Source: Xanthostigma xanthostigma
Taxonomy: Eukaryota; Arthropoda; Insecta; Raphidioptera; Raphidiidae
NCBI GenBank assembly: GCA_963575645.1
Contig: OY754466.1
Span: 13,308,001-13,372,000, forward strand
Length of the DNA: 64,000 bases
Reading direction: 5' to 3'
Numbering within the stretch: position 1 is the first letter of the stretch; the number at the start of each line of letters is the position of its first letter. Below the pieces are notes generated by a model. The model saw only the letters and a list, made by a program, of their open reading frames with translations, made no database searches and was not told where the DNA came from. Positions 49,601-59,699 of the stretch are shown in pieces. A program made the translations under genes and the position numbers.

Positions 49601-50219
49601 TTACGTTGGAATTGACAAACAGATTTTGATAAAATTTTGAGGAAATATAAACGAATATTCTATGAACATTTTTCTTTTTCCAAAACGTATAAAGCTTGCT
49701 TATGTTAATAGAAATAACTAAAACAAAGCAGAGATTTTTTTATAAATTCATAAACATGGCAACACCGCAATATTATAGGTTATGGCGCTTCATTCAAAGG
49801 TAAGTTACGAAACTGCAGCAATTTCGATAACCTAAGAATATACGTAAATTGAGTAAACGCTAAATGCTATCTTACAATTTTTTAGAAACTTTTCTTCTCT
49901 TCCAATAATATCTTTTTTCGCTCATTTACATAAATTGATGCGAATTTGACGAATATATACGTGACTATTCTATGCTGCATCATATTAATATTATAAATCA
50001 TATCATATCATACTTCATACTAATATTATAAATGCGAATGTAAGTTTGTTTGTTACGCTTTCACGCAAAAACTACTTAACTGATCATCATGAAACTTTGC
50101 ACATACACTCTTGAAGGTATTAGAAGTAACATAGGATACTTTTTATTAAAAAAAAAAATAAAAAATTTTTACGAAAAATAAGAAAATTGTTTGTCAAATA
50201 TCATATCATATTATTATTA

Positions 50220-50272
<53 letters not shown>

Positions 50273-53200
50273 TAAATGCGAATGTAAGTTTGTTTGTTAC
50301 GCTTTCACGCAAAAACTACTTAACCGATCATCATGAAACTTTGCACATACACTCTTGAAGGTATTAGAAGTAACATAGGATACTTTTTATTAAAAAAAAA
50401 AAAAAATTTTTTACGAAAAATAAGAAAAAATATTATAAATGCGAATGTAAGTTTGTTTGTTACGCTTTCACGCAAAAACTACTTAACCGATCATCATGAA
50501 ACTTTGCACATACACTCTTGAAGGTATTAGAAGTAACATAGGATACTTTTTATTAAAAAAAAATAAAAATTTTTTACGAAAAATAAGAAAATTGTTTGTC
50601 AAAACAACCCCTGATATGCATGTCAAAAGTCGATTTCCATCTCAATCGCGGGCGTAGCCGCGGGTAGCGGCTAGTACACTATACTTGTACGTGAGCACGT
50701 ACACTACAGCAAGGAATGCGGTGTTGCCAAATTATATACTACGTTACTCAAGTAGAAGACTGAAATTCTTTGACTTACTGCGTACCTACTTCCTTAAATC
50801 AGGGAGAAATCTACTTTCGTAATAACAAATATTATTTAAAATCGATTGCAGAGACCCCAAGTACCAGTTCAGTCATTTACGGTGTTAGCGCAGTCGGCGA
50901 CCACATTGAGAATCGGCTATCAGGGTATGTACTGCCTCGAACTTCGACTCCTCGGTGGAGGTTTGGTGTCTCTTCGAGACGGGGCGTACAGTCGTTTCGA
51001 CAGGAGTCATGTCGTTGAAGAGTTCACGCCTATCCAAGGATTGAAGGTCAGTAAAACGTCTGATTAGAACTCTTCATTAAATAAAATTATCGACCAAATA
51101 TTTGTCTGAAAAATGGGTCGATAATTTTATTTATTGAAGTAGCAAACTTTAACCCCACGAGCTTGCTTTTTAGCAATGTCACTAAATGCTCGTGTTTTTT
51201 ATTATGATGCCACAACAATAAACATTTCGATCTAGATTTTCGAATAACTTTCACTTCTGTAGTGTGCAGTATGAACTGCACGGCTCATTTTCTTAATGAT
51301 GACAACAGCGATGGGCGATCTGATCATTATTGATGATTTCATCTTTTTATTTTGTTACGCTTTCTGACATTGATTTAATATTGATCGATTAATTAGTGTC
51401 CGAAGTATATGTATTAAAACGTTTTTTTTTTTATTCCAACAGACGTTCTTATCAAAATACGCTGCTGAAACGGCGATATCACGCCGACGTTCTCAATCGG
51501 AAGACGATAACCCGCCCTCTCCGGTAGCCATGGACCAGGATATGTCGAGCGGGGCTACCGGAAGGCAGGCTGACTCTGTGCGCTTCCACCCGCCGCTCAC
51601 CCCTCCGTCGGGTAGCAATCCACACACGCCGGCTAGTCCCCACACCAACATCGGACAGGTTCGTAAACAAATTTTCCCTTGTTTATAGATACTCACAGCT
51701 CAGTATTACGATTTAAGACGACGGTCGAAGACGCCTTCTTGTGGCGTAAGAATCAAAATACAATTGCAATACTGATAAGTTTTTTTTTTTACACGCTTTA
51801 TATTAGTTTCACTTGTAAGTTTGTATGTATGTTTGTAATCTCCATTTGGACTACAGCAAGTGGTTTATATAGTGGTATAATATGCCAGCACTGTAAGTAC
51901 AATGGGTAGCCATGCGGTCTAAAGCACGGGTCTTCGCTGACGTCAACTCTCGGCATCACGGGTCGTGGGTTCTAATCCCGTCCACGCCGAAAAAAAAATT
52001 GTTTTTTTTTTCGGCAAATTTTTGACAATAAATCGAACTAAAAAGTGGAAAATAAATATAGTTTAAAAAAAAACTAAAAAACACGCTTTATATCGAACTA
52101 AAAAGTAAAAAATATTTTTTCTTAAATAAGCTTAAAAAGCGTGGGGCACTCGATGTACGAAAATGTGGAACAAAACGCCCCACGCTTTTTAAGCTTATTT
52201 TAAAAAAAATATTTTTTACTTTTTAGTTCGATATAAAGCGTGTTTTTTAGTTTTTTTTTTAAACTATATTTTTATGTATTGATTGTGTTGTTTCAGGGTG
52301 CCCATACGAATTTTGGTTCGAGTCCTGCTACGTCATTTAACATGGCGTCTCCGCCGTCGCTTTCCGCTAACATAAATCCGTCACCTGTTCCTTTGTTGCC
52401 GCATCCGAGTCCAGGCGGTGCCGTCGCCGGATCGCCGCTGAACCCGTTACACGTTCCGAGTCCAGCTGGTCTTGTCCCTAGTGCTTCACCAGGACCTAGT
52501 TTGCCAGGACATTCACCTGCATCGTCGTTCATGCAAGCCGGTAAGTCGAAGCATATCATATACAGTTTAACCTCTTTATAACGTCCTTCGTTATAACGAA
52601 AAACTCTCTATAACGTTGAAATTTTTACATTTGGTTGGTTTACCTTAAAACCCATACATTTATACCGTCATACATTAATACCCTCTTTATAGCGCAACAG
52701 CCACTCTCTATTACGAAGAAATATGTTTATATTTAGGCGTCAGCAAATATTTACAGACGTAAAGAGGACGATTCTGAACCATATCACCAAACTATTCAAC
52801 AAGCACTTGATGTTGCCAAACTTATCAAAAAATTTCTATTGTTTAATGAAGATTATTCCACCACATCTCAAGACATATGCATAAGATACTTATTAAAATA
52901 CAAAACAAATATTTGCGCATAGCAAAAAACGTCAGGCAAAGTTTGGAATAAATTAATTAAGTGAAATTTGGTTATTTTTCTTTCTTCCCTCCATATAACG
53001 AAAACTCTTTATAACGAAAAAAAATGCTCGGTCCCTTGAGATTCATTATAAAGAGGTTACACTGTATATTAATACGCTAAGGTTTAAGATGTTTGCCTCC
53101 CTTTTTAGAAAAAACCACACAATTTCTCCACATAAATTATATATCATTTTACAGATAATTGCTTGCTCTACTGACATCGACAACTAAAAAATGTATTATT

Positions 53201-56200
53201 GCTATTGTTTTTGTAAATTAATTAAACTCTGAACAACGTCTGCCATCTGACGGCGTAACGTTAACACTTCGATCTGTCATCTGACCTTCATATTGTAAAT
53301 ACTGCATACTGCCATCTGACGGGCAACGCAGAACAACGCTTTTGCTACTTGCGCCTCTGACAATTTTAGTAAAATATTTCTTTTACAACAAAAAGAAGAA
53401 CGTTATAAAGAAACGAATTGAATACCTACAATCATATTTAAAACATAATTCTGTAAAGTGATAATTATTATACTTATTTAGTGCGAAAAATTCGCACAGG
53501 TCACGCTAGTTTGACATTATTTTGTTATGTGTGGAATAATAGATATTTGTTTTAACGTTTTTCAAGGTCATACCGATGGCAGTCCGTTCCCACCGTCACA
53601 GGGCAGCGTCACAGCGGCACTATCGCCTGCGGCATCCAACTGGCCCGGTTCTCCGAGCGTGCCGAGACCTTCGCCGGCCGGCAGTTCGCGGCCGCCGGGT
53701 CAGTCTCCTCTAGGAGTGTCTCACGGTGCGATACACAGTCCACAGCAACCGGGCAGCTCTCAAGTCGTCGCGTCACAGAACGCCGATCACAAAGTCGTCT
53801 CGCGCGTACTGCCTCAACGGTCGTGGGCCGCGGCTGTTCCGACAGTATTGACATACGATGCACTCGATAGGCTCTGTCGACCGGCTCCGCATCCTCAGGG
53901 TATACCGGGCCCGGAACTTGCACCCATCGAAAGGTTTTTGGGTTGTGTGTACATGAGAAGACAACTTCAAAGGTTTATACAAAACGAGGGTGCCTCAACA
54001 ACGGTGAGTTTTCATGAAGAAGTTGTTTGTAGTTTTCAGTAAAAATTACACTGTGTTTATTTTGTGAATAAAAACGTTCTTTACAAAATCTTAAAATTCT
54101 AATCAGATAAAAACTAGTCGAACTTTGACTATATCTATACTAATATATAAAGCTAAAGAGTTTGTTTGTTTGTTTGTTTGTTTGTTTGAACGCGCTAATC
54201 TCAGGAACTATTGGCTCAAATTGAAAATTTTTTTTTGTTGGATAGCCCATTTATCGAGGAAGGCTATATGCTATATAATATTACGCTTTGACTATTAGGA
54301 GCGGAGCATTAATGAAAAATGTTGCAAAATGTATCTCAAAAATAAGCTTCTATTCAGGTGAAATGCACTAACTAAATATACTCTGTCATAATACAGCGCT
54401 GGCTAGCTCAATCGGTAGAGCACACAATTGTCAATATCAGGGTCGTGGGTTCGAGCCCTACGTTGGGCGAATATATTTTTATTTTATTTTCTACATTGCT
54501 TTCTTCTAAGGCTTACATTTAAATTTATTTTAATTTTATTTAATTAATTAAAAAAAAATTATTAGTTTAAAAAAGTATAAATACTGCTTTTTATCGACAA
54601 AAGCTTATGAACGGTAGCTCCGATCATCATGAAATTTAGACACAACATTCATCTCGGTAAACTAAGATGAATGTGTGTACTCATGTTCCTCCCTTCCACA
54701 TTCGTTCTTTTACACCCGGGTGAAACTGGATGGGACCGCTAGTGTAATATAAGTTAACAAAGAATCTTGCATATTGCCATCTCTTGGCAACTATATAAAT
54801 CTTTGAAATGTAACGTAATTTTACAATGTTTCAGTTGACGGCGTTGCCAAGTAATGAACCAGGAGTCGTACATTTCAAGGTCGAGACACTGCAGTGTCGC
54901 GTAGGCCTGAACCTTCAGCACCTGCAATCGTTACATCTCAAGGTTACACCACTGCCTGACCACAAAGACCAGTGGAGCGCTGAGGAATTGCAGGTCCGTT
55001 GCATAATTCACAGTACGATTATTAAAATGAACGTTTAACCAATGAAGGTATCGTCATTTGCAGATAATAGAGAAATTTTTCGACACTCGCGCAGCCGTGC
55101 CTCCTTACAAACCGAACTCCCTGTGCGGCTTTGGATCTCTGATAAACGTGCCGTCCAATGTACTCAAAGATTTCGTTCAAATAATGAGACTCGAGGTGGT
55201 GCCGGGCGCGGCTCAACAACAGCAACTCAAGTGGGCCGTACGATGGGCCCTCAGAGTGCCGCCCGCTGCGACTCCCATCGTGCCGTGCGGAGCGGCCGGA
55301 GTACTCGTTGCCAGAAATAAAATACTCTTCTTTGTAAGTACTGTTTCAATATTAGTTACATTCCAAGTCAAAAGACAGCCGCGTATGTCGAATTTGTGAT
55401 AAAAGGGAATAATAAATTAAAAATATACCGGAAACAGATCCGACAGGATATCTAGTACCGGAATGAGAACCAGAAAAATTACCGAGTGGTTAAGAACGTT
55501 TTTGACGTGATAACGTCTTATAAATTGATGAAACACCAGCTGCACGCACGAAAAAGTGTAACGTTCCGCCTGACCTTGTGCGTGCAAGCGAGAGCGCAGT
55601 ATAAGCGATAGAGATGCGCGATCGGCCCAAGCGTCGGCTGTACGCATTTCTCTCTCTTCTCGCATGACGTCAGAGAGTAGTGTGCGTTCAACATTTTTTT
55701 CGGCTATTCCAGCGAAAGCTACATCTGACAGATGACTTTTGTGTTTTAAACCGTGGAAATTAAGACTTAAAATCAAGATATCTAATAAAAATGTCATAAA
55801 TTATCGGATTTTTGAAGCAATTTTTAACTGATCGCCGTCATTATGGATAAAATATGATATTATTCACAACGAATGGAAATGTATTGATCAATTGATAGTT
55901 TGTACACAAACGCAGCTACATTTTGTATCAAAAACAAATCTTGGGAGATATCTGCATTTCATAACAGCAGATAAATTATACGGTTTGTTAACAAATATAT
56001 AATATATATACATTCTTTTAAATGTCTTTTATAATTGCTTAAAAATATGTATTTTGCTTTGGTTGATCAAATTATTAGTCGGTAAAAATATAGTTTGACA
56101 GCTACTAAAATTTAGGTTATGTATTATTAAATATGATATTCGAGCGGAATACGTTATCACGTAAAACTATCGTTTGTAAACTGACTTTATAGACAACCAA

Positions 56201-59200
56201 TTTTTTTTTCTAGCTTCAAATTACGCGCATCGGCATCCAACAGTACGGTGCGAGCGAACCTCCCTCGCTGGTGTTGCCGTTGGTTTATGATGCGAGCACA
56301 AATTTGACTCAACTGGCTGAGAAACGCGAAACGCCTCCTGGCGCTCCAGGACCACAAAATACTCCACAGGGCGGCGCAAGGCGACCCGATCAACCTCCCG
56401 TGGTGACAGCACTCACTGCGGCGAGTCACCAGCTGAAAAGATTTGCGGAGTTTGGAGTCAATCCCAACGAGTGTTCGCTGTATCCAGCCGTTAGAGATTT
56501 GCTCGCCAACCTCGTGTTGCCGAGCGAACCGCCGCCACAAATGCAGCCCCAGGTACTACTGTTTTTATGATCATAGAGTAAAAGACCCCGACTTAAGGAA
56601 GTACCCTCGGTACGCAGTAAGTCAAAGAATTTAAGTCCTCTACTTGAGTAACGTAGTATATAATTTGGCAACACCGCATGCCTTGCCATAGTTACAAGTG
56701 TTTATGTACGCAGCATAAGTCAGCACGCGGTGTCAAATTCGCATTAATTGATGAAAAAGAGCGAAAAAAGATATTATTGGAAGGGAAGAAAAGTTTCTAA
56801 AAAAGTGTACGATAATCGAGTACGACAAAGTGAAGTGGGTAAATCGATTCGATTTTTTATTGCTTTTCTTTATTCCTGTCATTTCGGAAATAATAATATA
56901 CTATCATTTTTTTGGAATACTATGCTTTTAGCATTTACTCAATTTACGTATGTTTTTACAATATCAAAACTGCTGCAGTTTCGTAACTTACCTTTGAATG
57001 ACGCGCCACAAACTATAATATTGCGGTGTTGCCATGTTTATGAATTGCTAAAAAGCTCGGCTTTGTTTTAGTTATTTCTATTAACATAAGCAAGCTTTAT
57101 ACGTTTTGGAAAAAGAAAAATGTTCATAGAATATTCGTTTATATTTCCTGAAAATTTTATCAAAATCTGTTTGTCAATTCCAACGTAATAAATGATGGAG
57201 TGCGTCAAAATCACATATTCCCATAAGACTCCATGTTAAGTGCAGCGAAATAAAATTATCAATATCTTTTTTCAAAGTCAACCAAAAATCACAAAAATTT
57301 AACTGAGTCATTTTTGAAAAGGTTTTGACATATTTGCAAATTTTCGTAATTTTCTGTTTGTTAATTCATTTATCGAGGGTACTTCCTTAATAATGATGGC
57401 AATATTGACAGTGTGACGGGTATCCATATTCTAGAAAATCAGAGAAGCTTAGAAGCTTAAAGTGATCATGGAAAATCATCGAATTCACAAAAAACCTAGA
57501 AAGTCAAGGATTTTTGTATTTTCTTAATATTCTCGCCATTCCGAAATTAGTCTTGAGTGTTATGTCAGCTAATCTCTCAAAGAACCAGGCTTTAATTTTT
57601 GCAAAGAGATCTTTATAGTCCACAAACTTGAACATGTCTTAAAAATAGTTGACAATTAGTGTCCGCCCAAAGCCGAAGGTTTCTAACAAGCGCCAATATT
57701 GAACGAACTGTTACGAATGAGCAAGAGCGCGATGGACGTGGCGACATCTAGAGACGATTAAAATTATCTTTTTTTATTATATAGTCAATGTAAACCTTAA
57801 ATTTAAAAGTTTTCAAATTATTTATATTACTAGCGGCCCGGTACGTGCTTCGCTACGTATAAAGTGAAATAATAAAAAAATTTAATTGGAACATCAAATT
57901 CATTTATTCAAACAAAAAAATATTTTATTAATTGCTAGCTATTTTAAAATATACATGTGCGTATATGTGTGTATGGAAATATATATGACTGCATACGTCA
58001 ATATGCATAAAATTGTCATTAAATAATTCATTTTTAAATCGACGTGCTTCCATCTGTTACAAAAGAATAAAACACCCGTATGCACACAATATGTTTTTTC
58101 AAATAAAAAAACACTCATACATACATGTAATTCACTTCAATAGTTCATACCGTTTGTGTAAATGCGTTTGACAATTTAATTCAAAAAAAGCCTGTAAACG
58201 ATATGAAACACCGACGGCTCGCTAAAAAACTGAGAAAAGTACACGCACACATATACATAGTACATTTGAACAATTCAAGACTCACCGTTTGTATGAATGC
58301 ACTCAACAATATGTTTAAAAATATAAACACAAAGCAATAATTATCGCTGACGAAGCACGTCCAAAATGAAATGACCGCATGAATGACATAACAACATGCT
58401 TGTACTGTCAACACTGAAAAAAGTTTCAATTTGACAGCACAGTCCCCATCCGAAAAAAGTTTCAATTTGACAGCAAAATCCCCATTAACAAAATGATCCG
58501 CCATTTATTAAATTCATTTGTTACAAAAAATGTGATAAATGAAGAACCGCTCGACCGATTTTGTGCAAAATTCACATAAACCATCTACTAAATAGTCCGA
58601 ACAAAGCCTAAACATTTGGTTTGGATAGGTGAGCCCGTTCTTGAGTTATAAAATTACAACTAAAAGTGGCATTGATTTTTATAGATATAGATTAATTGTA
58701 GCTTGTAGCAGTTGTAGCCAATTTAAACTGAATTTCTTAGGGTTTTTAAGTATTCAGCTTCGGCCGAAGCTTGTGGCGATAGCCGGTTAATCGGCTTTGG
58801 TCAGAAATCGACCTTCGGTCGGACTGTTGACAATACATAATATAGAAGGACCTAAGCTTGATAATCTCGATGGCTGTCGCCAATTTCTATGTGAGAATAA
58901 TATTAGACTAGATTAAATAAGTAAATAATAAATAGAGTCCGACCGAAGCTTCGGCTTCGGCCTTCGGCCAAAAAAGCCACCTTCGGCGAAATCTTCGGCT
59001 TCGGCCAAATTGGGCCGAAGCCGAAGGTTTTTAACTAGCGTCGAAATTGAACGAACTGTTACGAATCAGCGAGCGCGGGTGGACACATTGCGTTGTACTT
59101 GTGCAAAACAAGTTCGTACGCGCATTTAAACATCAACTTTGCAGTGTTTTGTATACAGTATAATGTATTTGACATAAAACATTTGTTGTACCTATCTCTA

Positions 59201-59699
59201 TTTATTGTAATTATTTTTATGTGATTGTCGATTGAAAAGTCGAGAAGGTTAAGCTAGTGTCAGTGAAAAACAGAAGAAAAAAGAAAACAAGTAGGAATTG
59301 GTTAGATAAACTGAATTTTTTAGGGTTTTTTAACCTTCGGCTTCGGCCGAAGGTTGTGGCGATAACCGATTAATCGGCTTCGACTTCGGCCAAAAATCGA
59401 CCTTCGGTCGGACACTAATAATAAAGGAAAATAGAGATTTGTTTTTCTAAAAACTTGTGAGCACCCTCATCAATCAATTATTATTATTTATTCATCCGAT
59501 GATTTCACAGGTTGTACCGTCACCTGGTGGCGTAACGCCAACTCAACAACAGATTCAATCACCAGCGATGCAGATGCACTCCCCGATGCCACAGCAGCAA
59601 CAGCCACAATCGGCGGGACCTCAGCAACAAGCGGCCGGGCCCCAGCAGGGCTATGGACCTGTCGGCATGCCTTCGATGGGCATGATGGGGCCACAGTAG
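40693..59699 (+). CDS. MED14: MED14, Mediator complex subunit 14
   Basis: Fifteen coding exons: 40693-40862, 40955-41087, 42568-43241, 44073-44552, 46025-46389, 47161-47393, 47919-48626, 50852-51046, 51443-51658, 52297-52540, 53567-54003, 54835-54993, 55064-55333, 56214-56552, 59511-59699. Phases close, giving about 1603 aa (human 1454, fly about 1700). MED14 is the architectural backbone linking Mediator head, middle and tail in the nucleus. Marks: IPLAVLIDFIVQRTYHEL, FLDKQSLLFVETADML, LPxCIRDRIVPPDPIT, WRLLDIRILVEDKETGDG, LPQRSWAAAVPT, LERFLG-like IERFLGCVYMRR, SNEPGVVHFK and the KRFAEFG block. The 51443-53900 part is Ser/Pro-rich; the last exon adds a Gln-rich tail. Nearly every intron contains transposons. 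Confidence 0.95.
41506..41579 (-). repeat. tRNA-Lys-like sequence inside Helitron H1
   Basis: Has A-box GGCTCAATCGGTAGAGC and B-box GGGTTCAAGCCCC in tRNA-Lys arrangement and 3' end CACGTTGGGTG. The acceptor stem pairs poorly (two mismatches) and the anticodon position reads GTC. Probably a captured tRNA relic, not a working tRNA. Confidence 0.65.
41712..42202. mobile_element. mariner-type MITE nested in Helitron H1
   Basis: TA on both sides; long imperfect inverted ends start CAGATTGTATCAAATCAAAAC with further matching blocks (TGTGTGTAAGACAGAGACG). The other Helitron H1 copy lacks it, giving the empty site. Confidence 0.75.
43323..43519. mobile_element. Penelope-like terminal fragment
   Basis: Contains inverted copies of the 'agtaaataaaattgtcgacca' segment and the 'ccggatcgaaacgtcatctt' motif of the element at 22992-23782, without the coding part. 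Flanked by an 11-bp duplication GGAAATCATAT (43312-43322 and 43520-43530). MED14 intron 3. Confidence 0.75.
43525..43994 (+). mobile_element. Helitron family H2, copy 1
   Basis: Starts TCATATTATATTAATACGC and ends with the hairpin GTGCGAAT.ATTCGCAC, then CTAG. Nearly identical to 47410-47868 and 52556-53509. Its first bases lie in the Penelope duplication, so that element inserted at the Helitron's edge. Non-coding. MED14 intron 3. Confidence 0.8.
44770..45665 (+). pseudogene. 3' fragment of a LINE reverse transcriptase, interrupted
   Basis: Reads as the end of a Jockey/CR1-type ORF2: RPNLTLYTKSPIYCCTK, then IPAEIKN. After the MITE it continues QQFRKNLKAFLVCK to a stop. It resembles the C-terminus of the LINE at 19750-20760 ([12 protein letters not shown]). 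Confidence 0.7.
44975..45567. mobile_element. pogo/Tigger-type MITE
   Basis: Inverted ends CAGTAAAACCTCGTTAACACGAAC / GTTCGTGTTAACGAGG..., flanked by TA (44973-44974 and 45568-45569). Removing it restores the LINE frame. Internal sequence has repeated 'ttcgtgtta' motifs. Confidence 0.75.
46581..46866. mobile_element. hAT-type MITE
   Basis: Ends CAGGCCTGGGCAAA and TTTGCCCACCCCTG are hAT-like inverted repeats; 'ccggcccgc' and 'gtggcccgacga' lie just inside. An 8-bp duplication is not clear. MED14 intron 5. Confidence 0.6.
46935..47105. repeat. dispersed repeat family M6, copy
   Basis: 'gaactcccaaagcgtctgtc' at the left and a matching 'ccgacagaac' at the right. Related to 62738-62890 and the fragment at 7050. 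MED14 intron 5. Confidence 0.5.
47410..47868 (+). mobile_element. Helitron family H2, copy 2
   Basis: A|TCATATATATTAATACGC at the start, hairpin GTGCGAAT.ATTCGCAC and CTAG|T at the end. It makes up all but 66 bp of MED14 intron 6 (47394-47918). Confidence 0.85.
48765..49060. repeat. dispersed repeat family M3, copy 2
   Basis: Inverted relative of 16500-16770, from 'gcactccgggagtactgg' to 'gtgtacaacgccgctaaag'. MED14 intron 7. Confidence 0.65.
49405..50793. mobile_element. TTAA-flanked element family M4, copy 2, interrupted
   Basis: TTAA at 49401-49404 and 50794-50797, GGAAGTACCCTCG at the left, a worn right end. Split by a Helitron at 50015-50674. Right end is about 55 bp before MED14 exon 8. 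Confidence 0.75.
50015..50674 (+). mobile_element. Helitron with three tandem 5' modules
   Basis: Starts TCATACTAATATTATAAATGCG and ends GTAGCGGCTAG before T. A roughly 165-bp module ('aatgcgaatgtaagtttg...aacataggatactt') occurs three times at about 50030, 50275 and 50440. A (TA)n run of about 45 bp lies at 50222-50266. Nested in the M4 element. Confidence 0.75.
51055..51140. repeat. short Penelope-end-like inverted repeat
   Basis: 'aataaaattatcgacc' and 'gggtcgataattttattt' face each other, like the ends of the elements at 22992 and 43323. It begins 8 bp after the MED14 exon 8 donor. Confidence 0.5.
51906..51990 (+). repeat. tRNA-like (SINE-type) sequence
   Basis: GCGGTCTAAAGC resembles an A box and GTGGGTTCTAATCCC a B box, with a long arm between them as in tRNA-Leu/Ser. 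The stems do not close well, and a poly(A/T) follows. Probably a tRNA-derived SINE head. MED14 intron 9. Confidence 0.45.
52075..52250. repeat. large palindrome (fold-back)
   Basis: Arms of about 70 bp: 'acacgctttatatcgaacta...aagcgtggggc' and its complement 'gccccacgcttttt...'. They are separated by about 30 bp. MED14 intron 9, just before exon 10. Confidence 0.7.
52556..53509 (+). mobile_element. Helitron family H2, copy 3, split by Tigger
   Basis: Starts TCATA 15 bp after the MED14 exon 10 donor and ends at hairpin GTGCGAA.TTCGCAC plus CTAG at 53509. A Tigger remnant (52563-53064) is inserted at a TA seven bases from its 5' end. Together they form all but about 72 bp of intron 10. Confidence 0.85.
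52563..53064 (+). mobile_element. Tigger/pogo-type element remnant, copy 2
   Basis: TA-flanked, ends CAGTTTAACCTCTTTATAACG / CTTTATAA..GGTTACACTG. Internal sequence reads as a Tigger transposase C-terminus ([20 protein letters not shown]). Homologous to 7496-8097. Confidence 0.75.
54134..54742 (+). mobile_element. Helitron family H1, copy 2, with tRNA-like cassette
   Basis: TCTATACTAATATATAAAGC at the start; GGGACCGCTAG before T at the end. Contains (TTTG)n near the start and a tRNA-Lys-like block at 54397-54469. MED14 intron 11. Confidence 0.8.
54397..54469 (+). repeat. tRNA-Lys-like sequence inside Helitron H1
   Basis: TAGCTCAATCGGTAGAGC (A box), GGTTCGAGCCC (B box) and CGTTGGGCG 3' end match tRNA-Lys. 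The anticodon arm is altered and the acceptor pairing incomplete. Confidence 0.65.
55500..56210. repeat. dispersed repeat family M8, copy 2
   Basis: Longer relative of 38119-38352 with the same two ends. Its right end 'tagacaaccaattttttt' merges with the polypyrimidine tract of the MED14 exon 14 acceptor (exon starts 56214). Confidence 0.65.
56597..57386. mobile_element. TTAA-flanked element family M4, copy 3 (inverted)
   Basis: TTAA at 56593-56596 and 57387-57390; ends GGAAGTACCCTCG / CGAGGGTACTTCC. Holds a short frame (about 56748-56855) with YYWKGRKVSKKVYDNR, probably a relic of the autonomous element's protein; copy 2 keeps traces of it in reverse. MED14 intron 14. Confidence 0.75.
57656..58825. 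mobile_element. hAT-type MITE split by a Helitron
   Basis: Perfect 8-bp duplication GTTGACAA (57648-57655 and 58826-58833). Ends TTAGTGTCCG and CGGTCGGACT are rich in CTTCGGC palindromes. The Helitron at 57830-58691 lies inside. MED14 intron 14. Confidence 0.75.
57830..58691 (-). mobile_element. Helitron (minus)
   Basis: On the minus strand starts TCTATATCTATAAAAATCAA after A and ends GTACCGGGCCGCTAG before T. Terminal 'gcgaagcacgtaccgggcc' is typical of insect Helitrons. A ~40-bp unit ('aaaagtttcaatttgacagca') is tandemly duplicated at about 58420-58480. No coding. Confidence 0.75.
58932..59416. mobile_element. hAT-type MITE of the same CTTCGGC family
   Basis: Flanked by AATAATAA (58924-58931 and 59417-59424). 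Ends AGTCCGACCGAAG / GGTCGGACACT. Many CTTCGGCC/GGCCGAAG palindromes inside. About 95 bp before MED14 exon 15. Confidence 0.7.

Noticed and set aside
50222..50266. (TA)n as a structured regulatory site
   Set aside because: Ordinary microsatellite within a Helitron.
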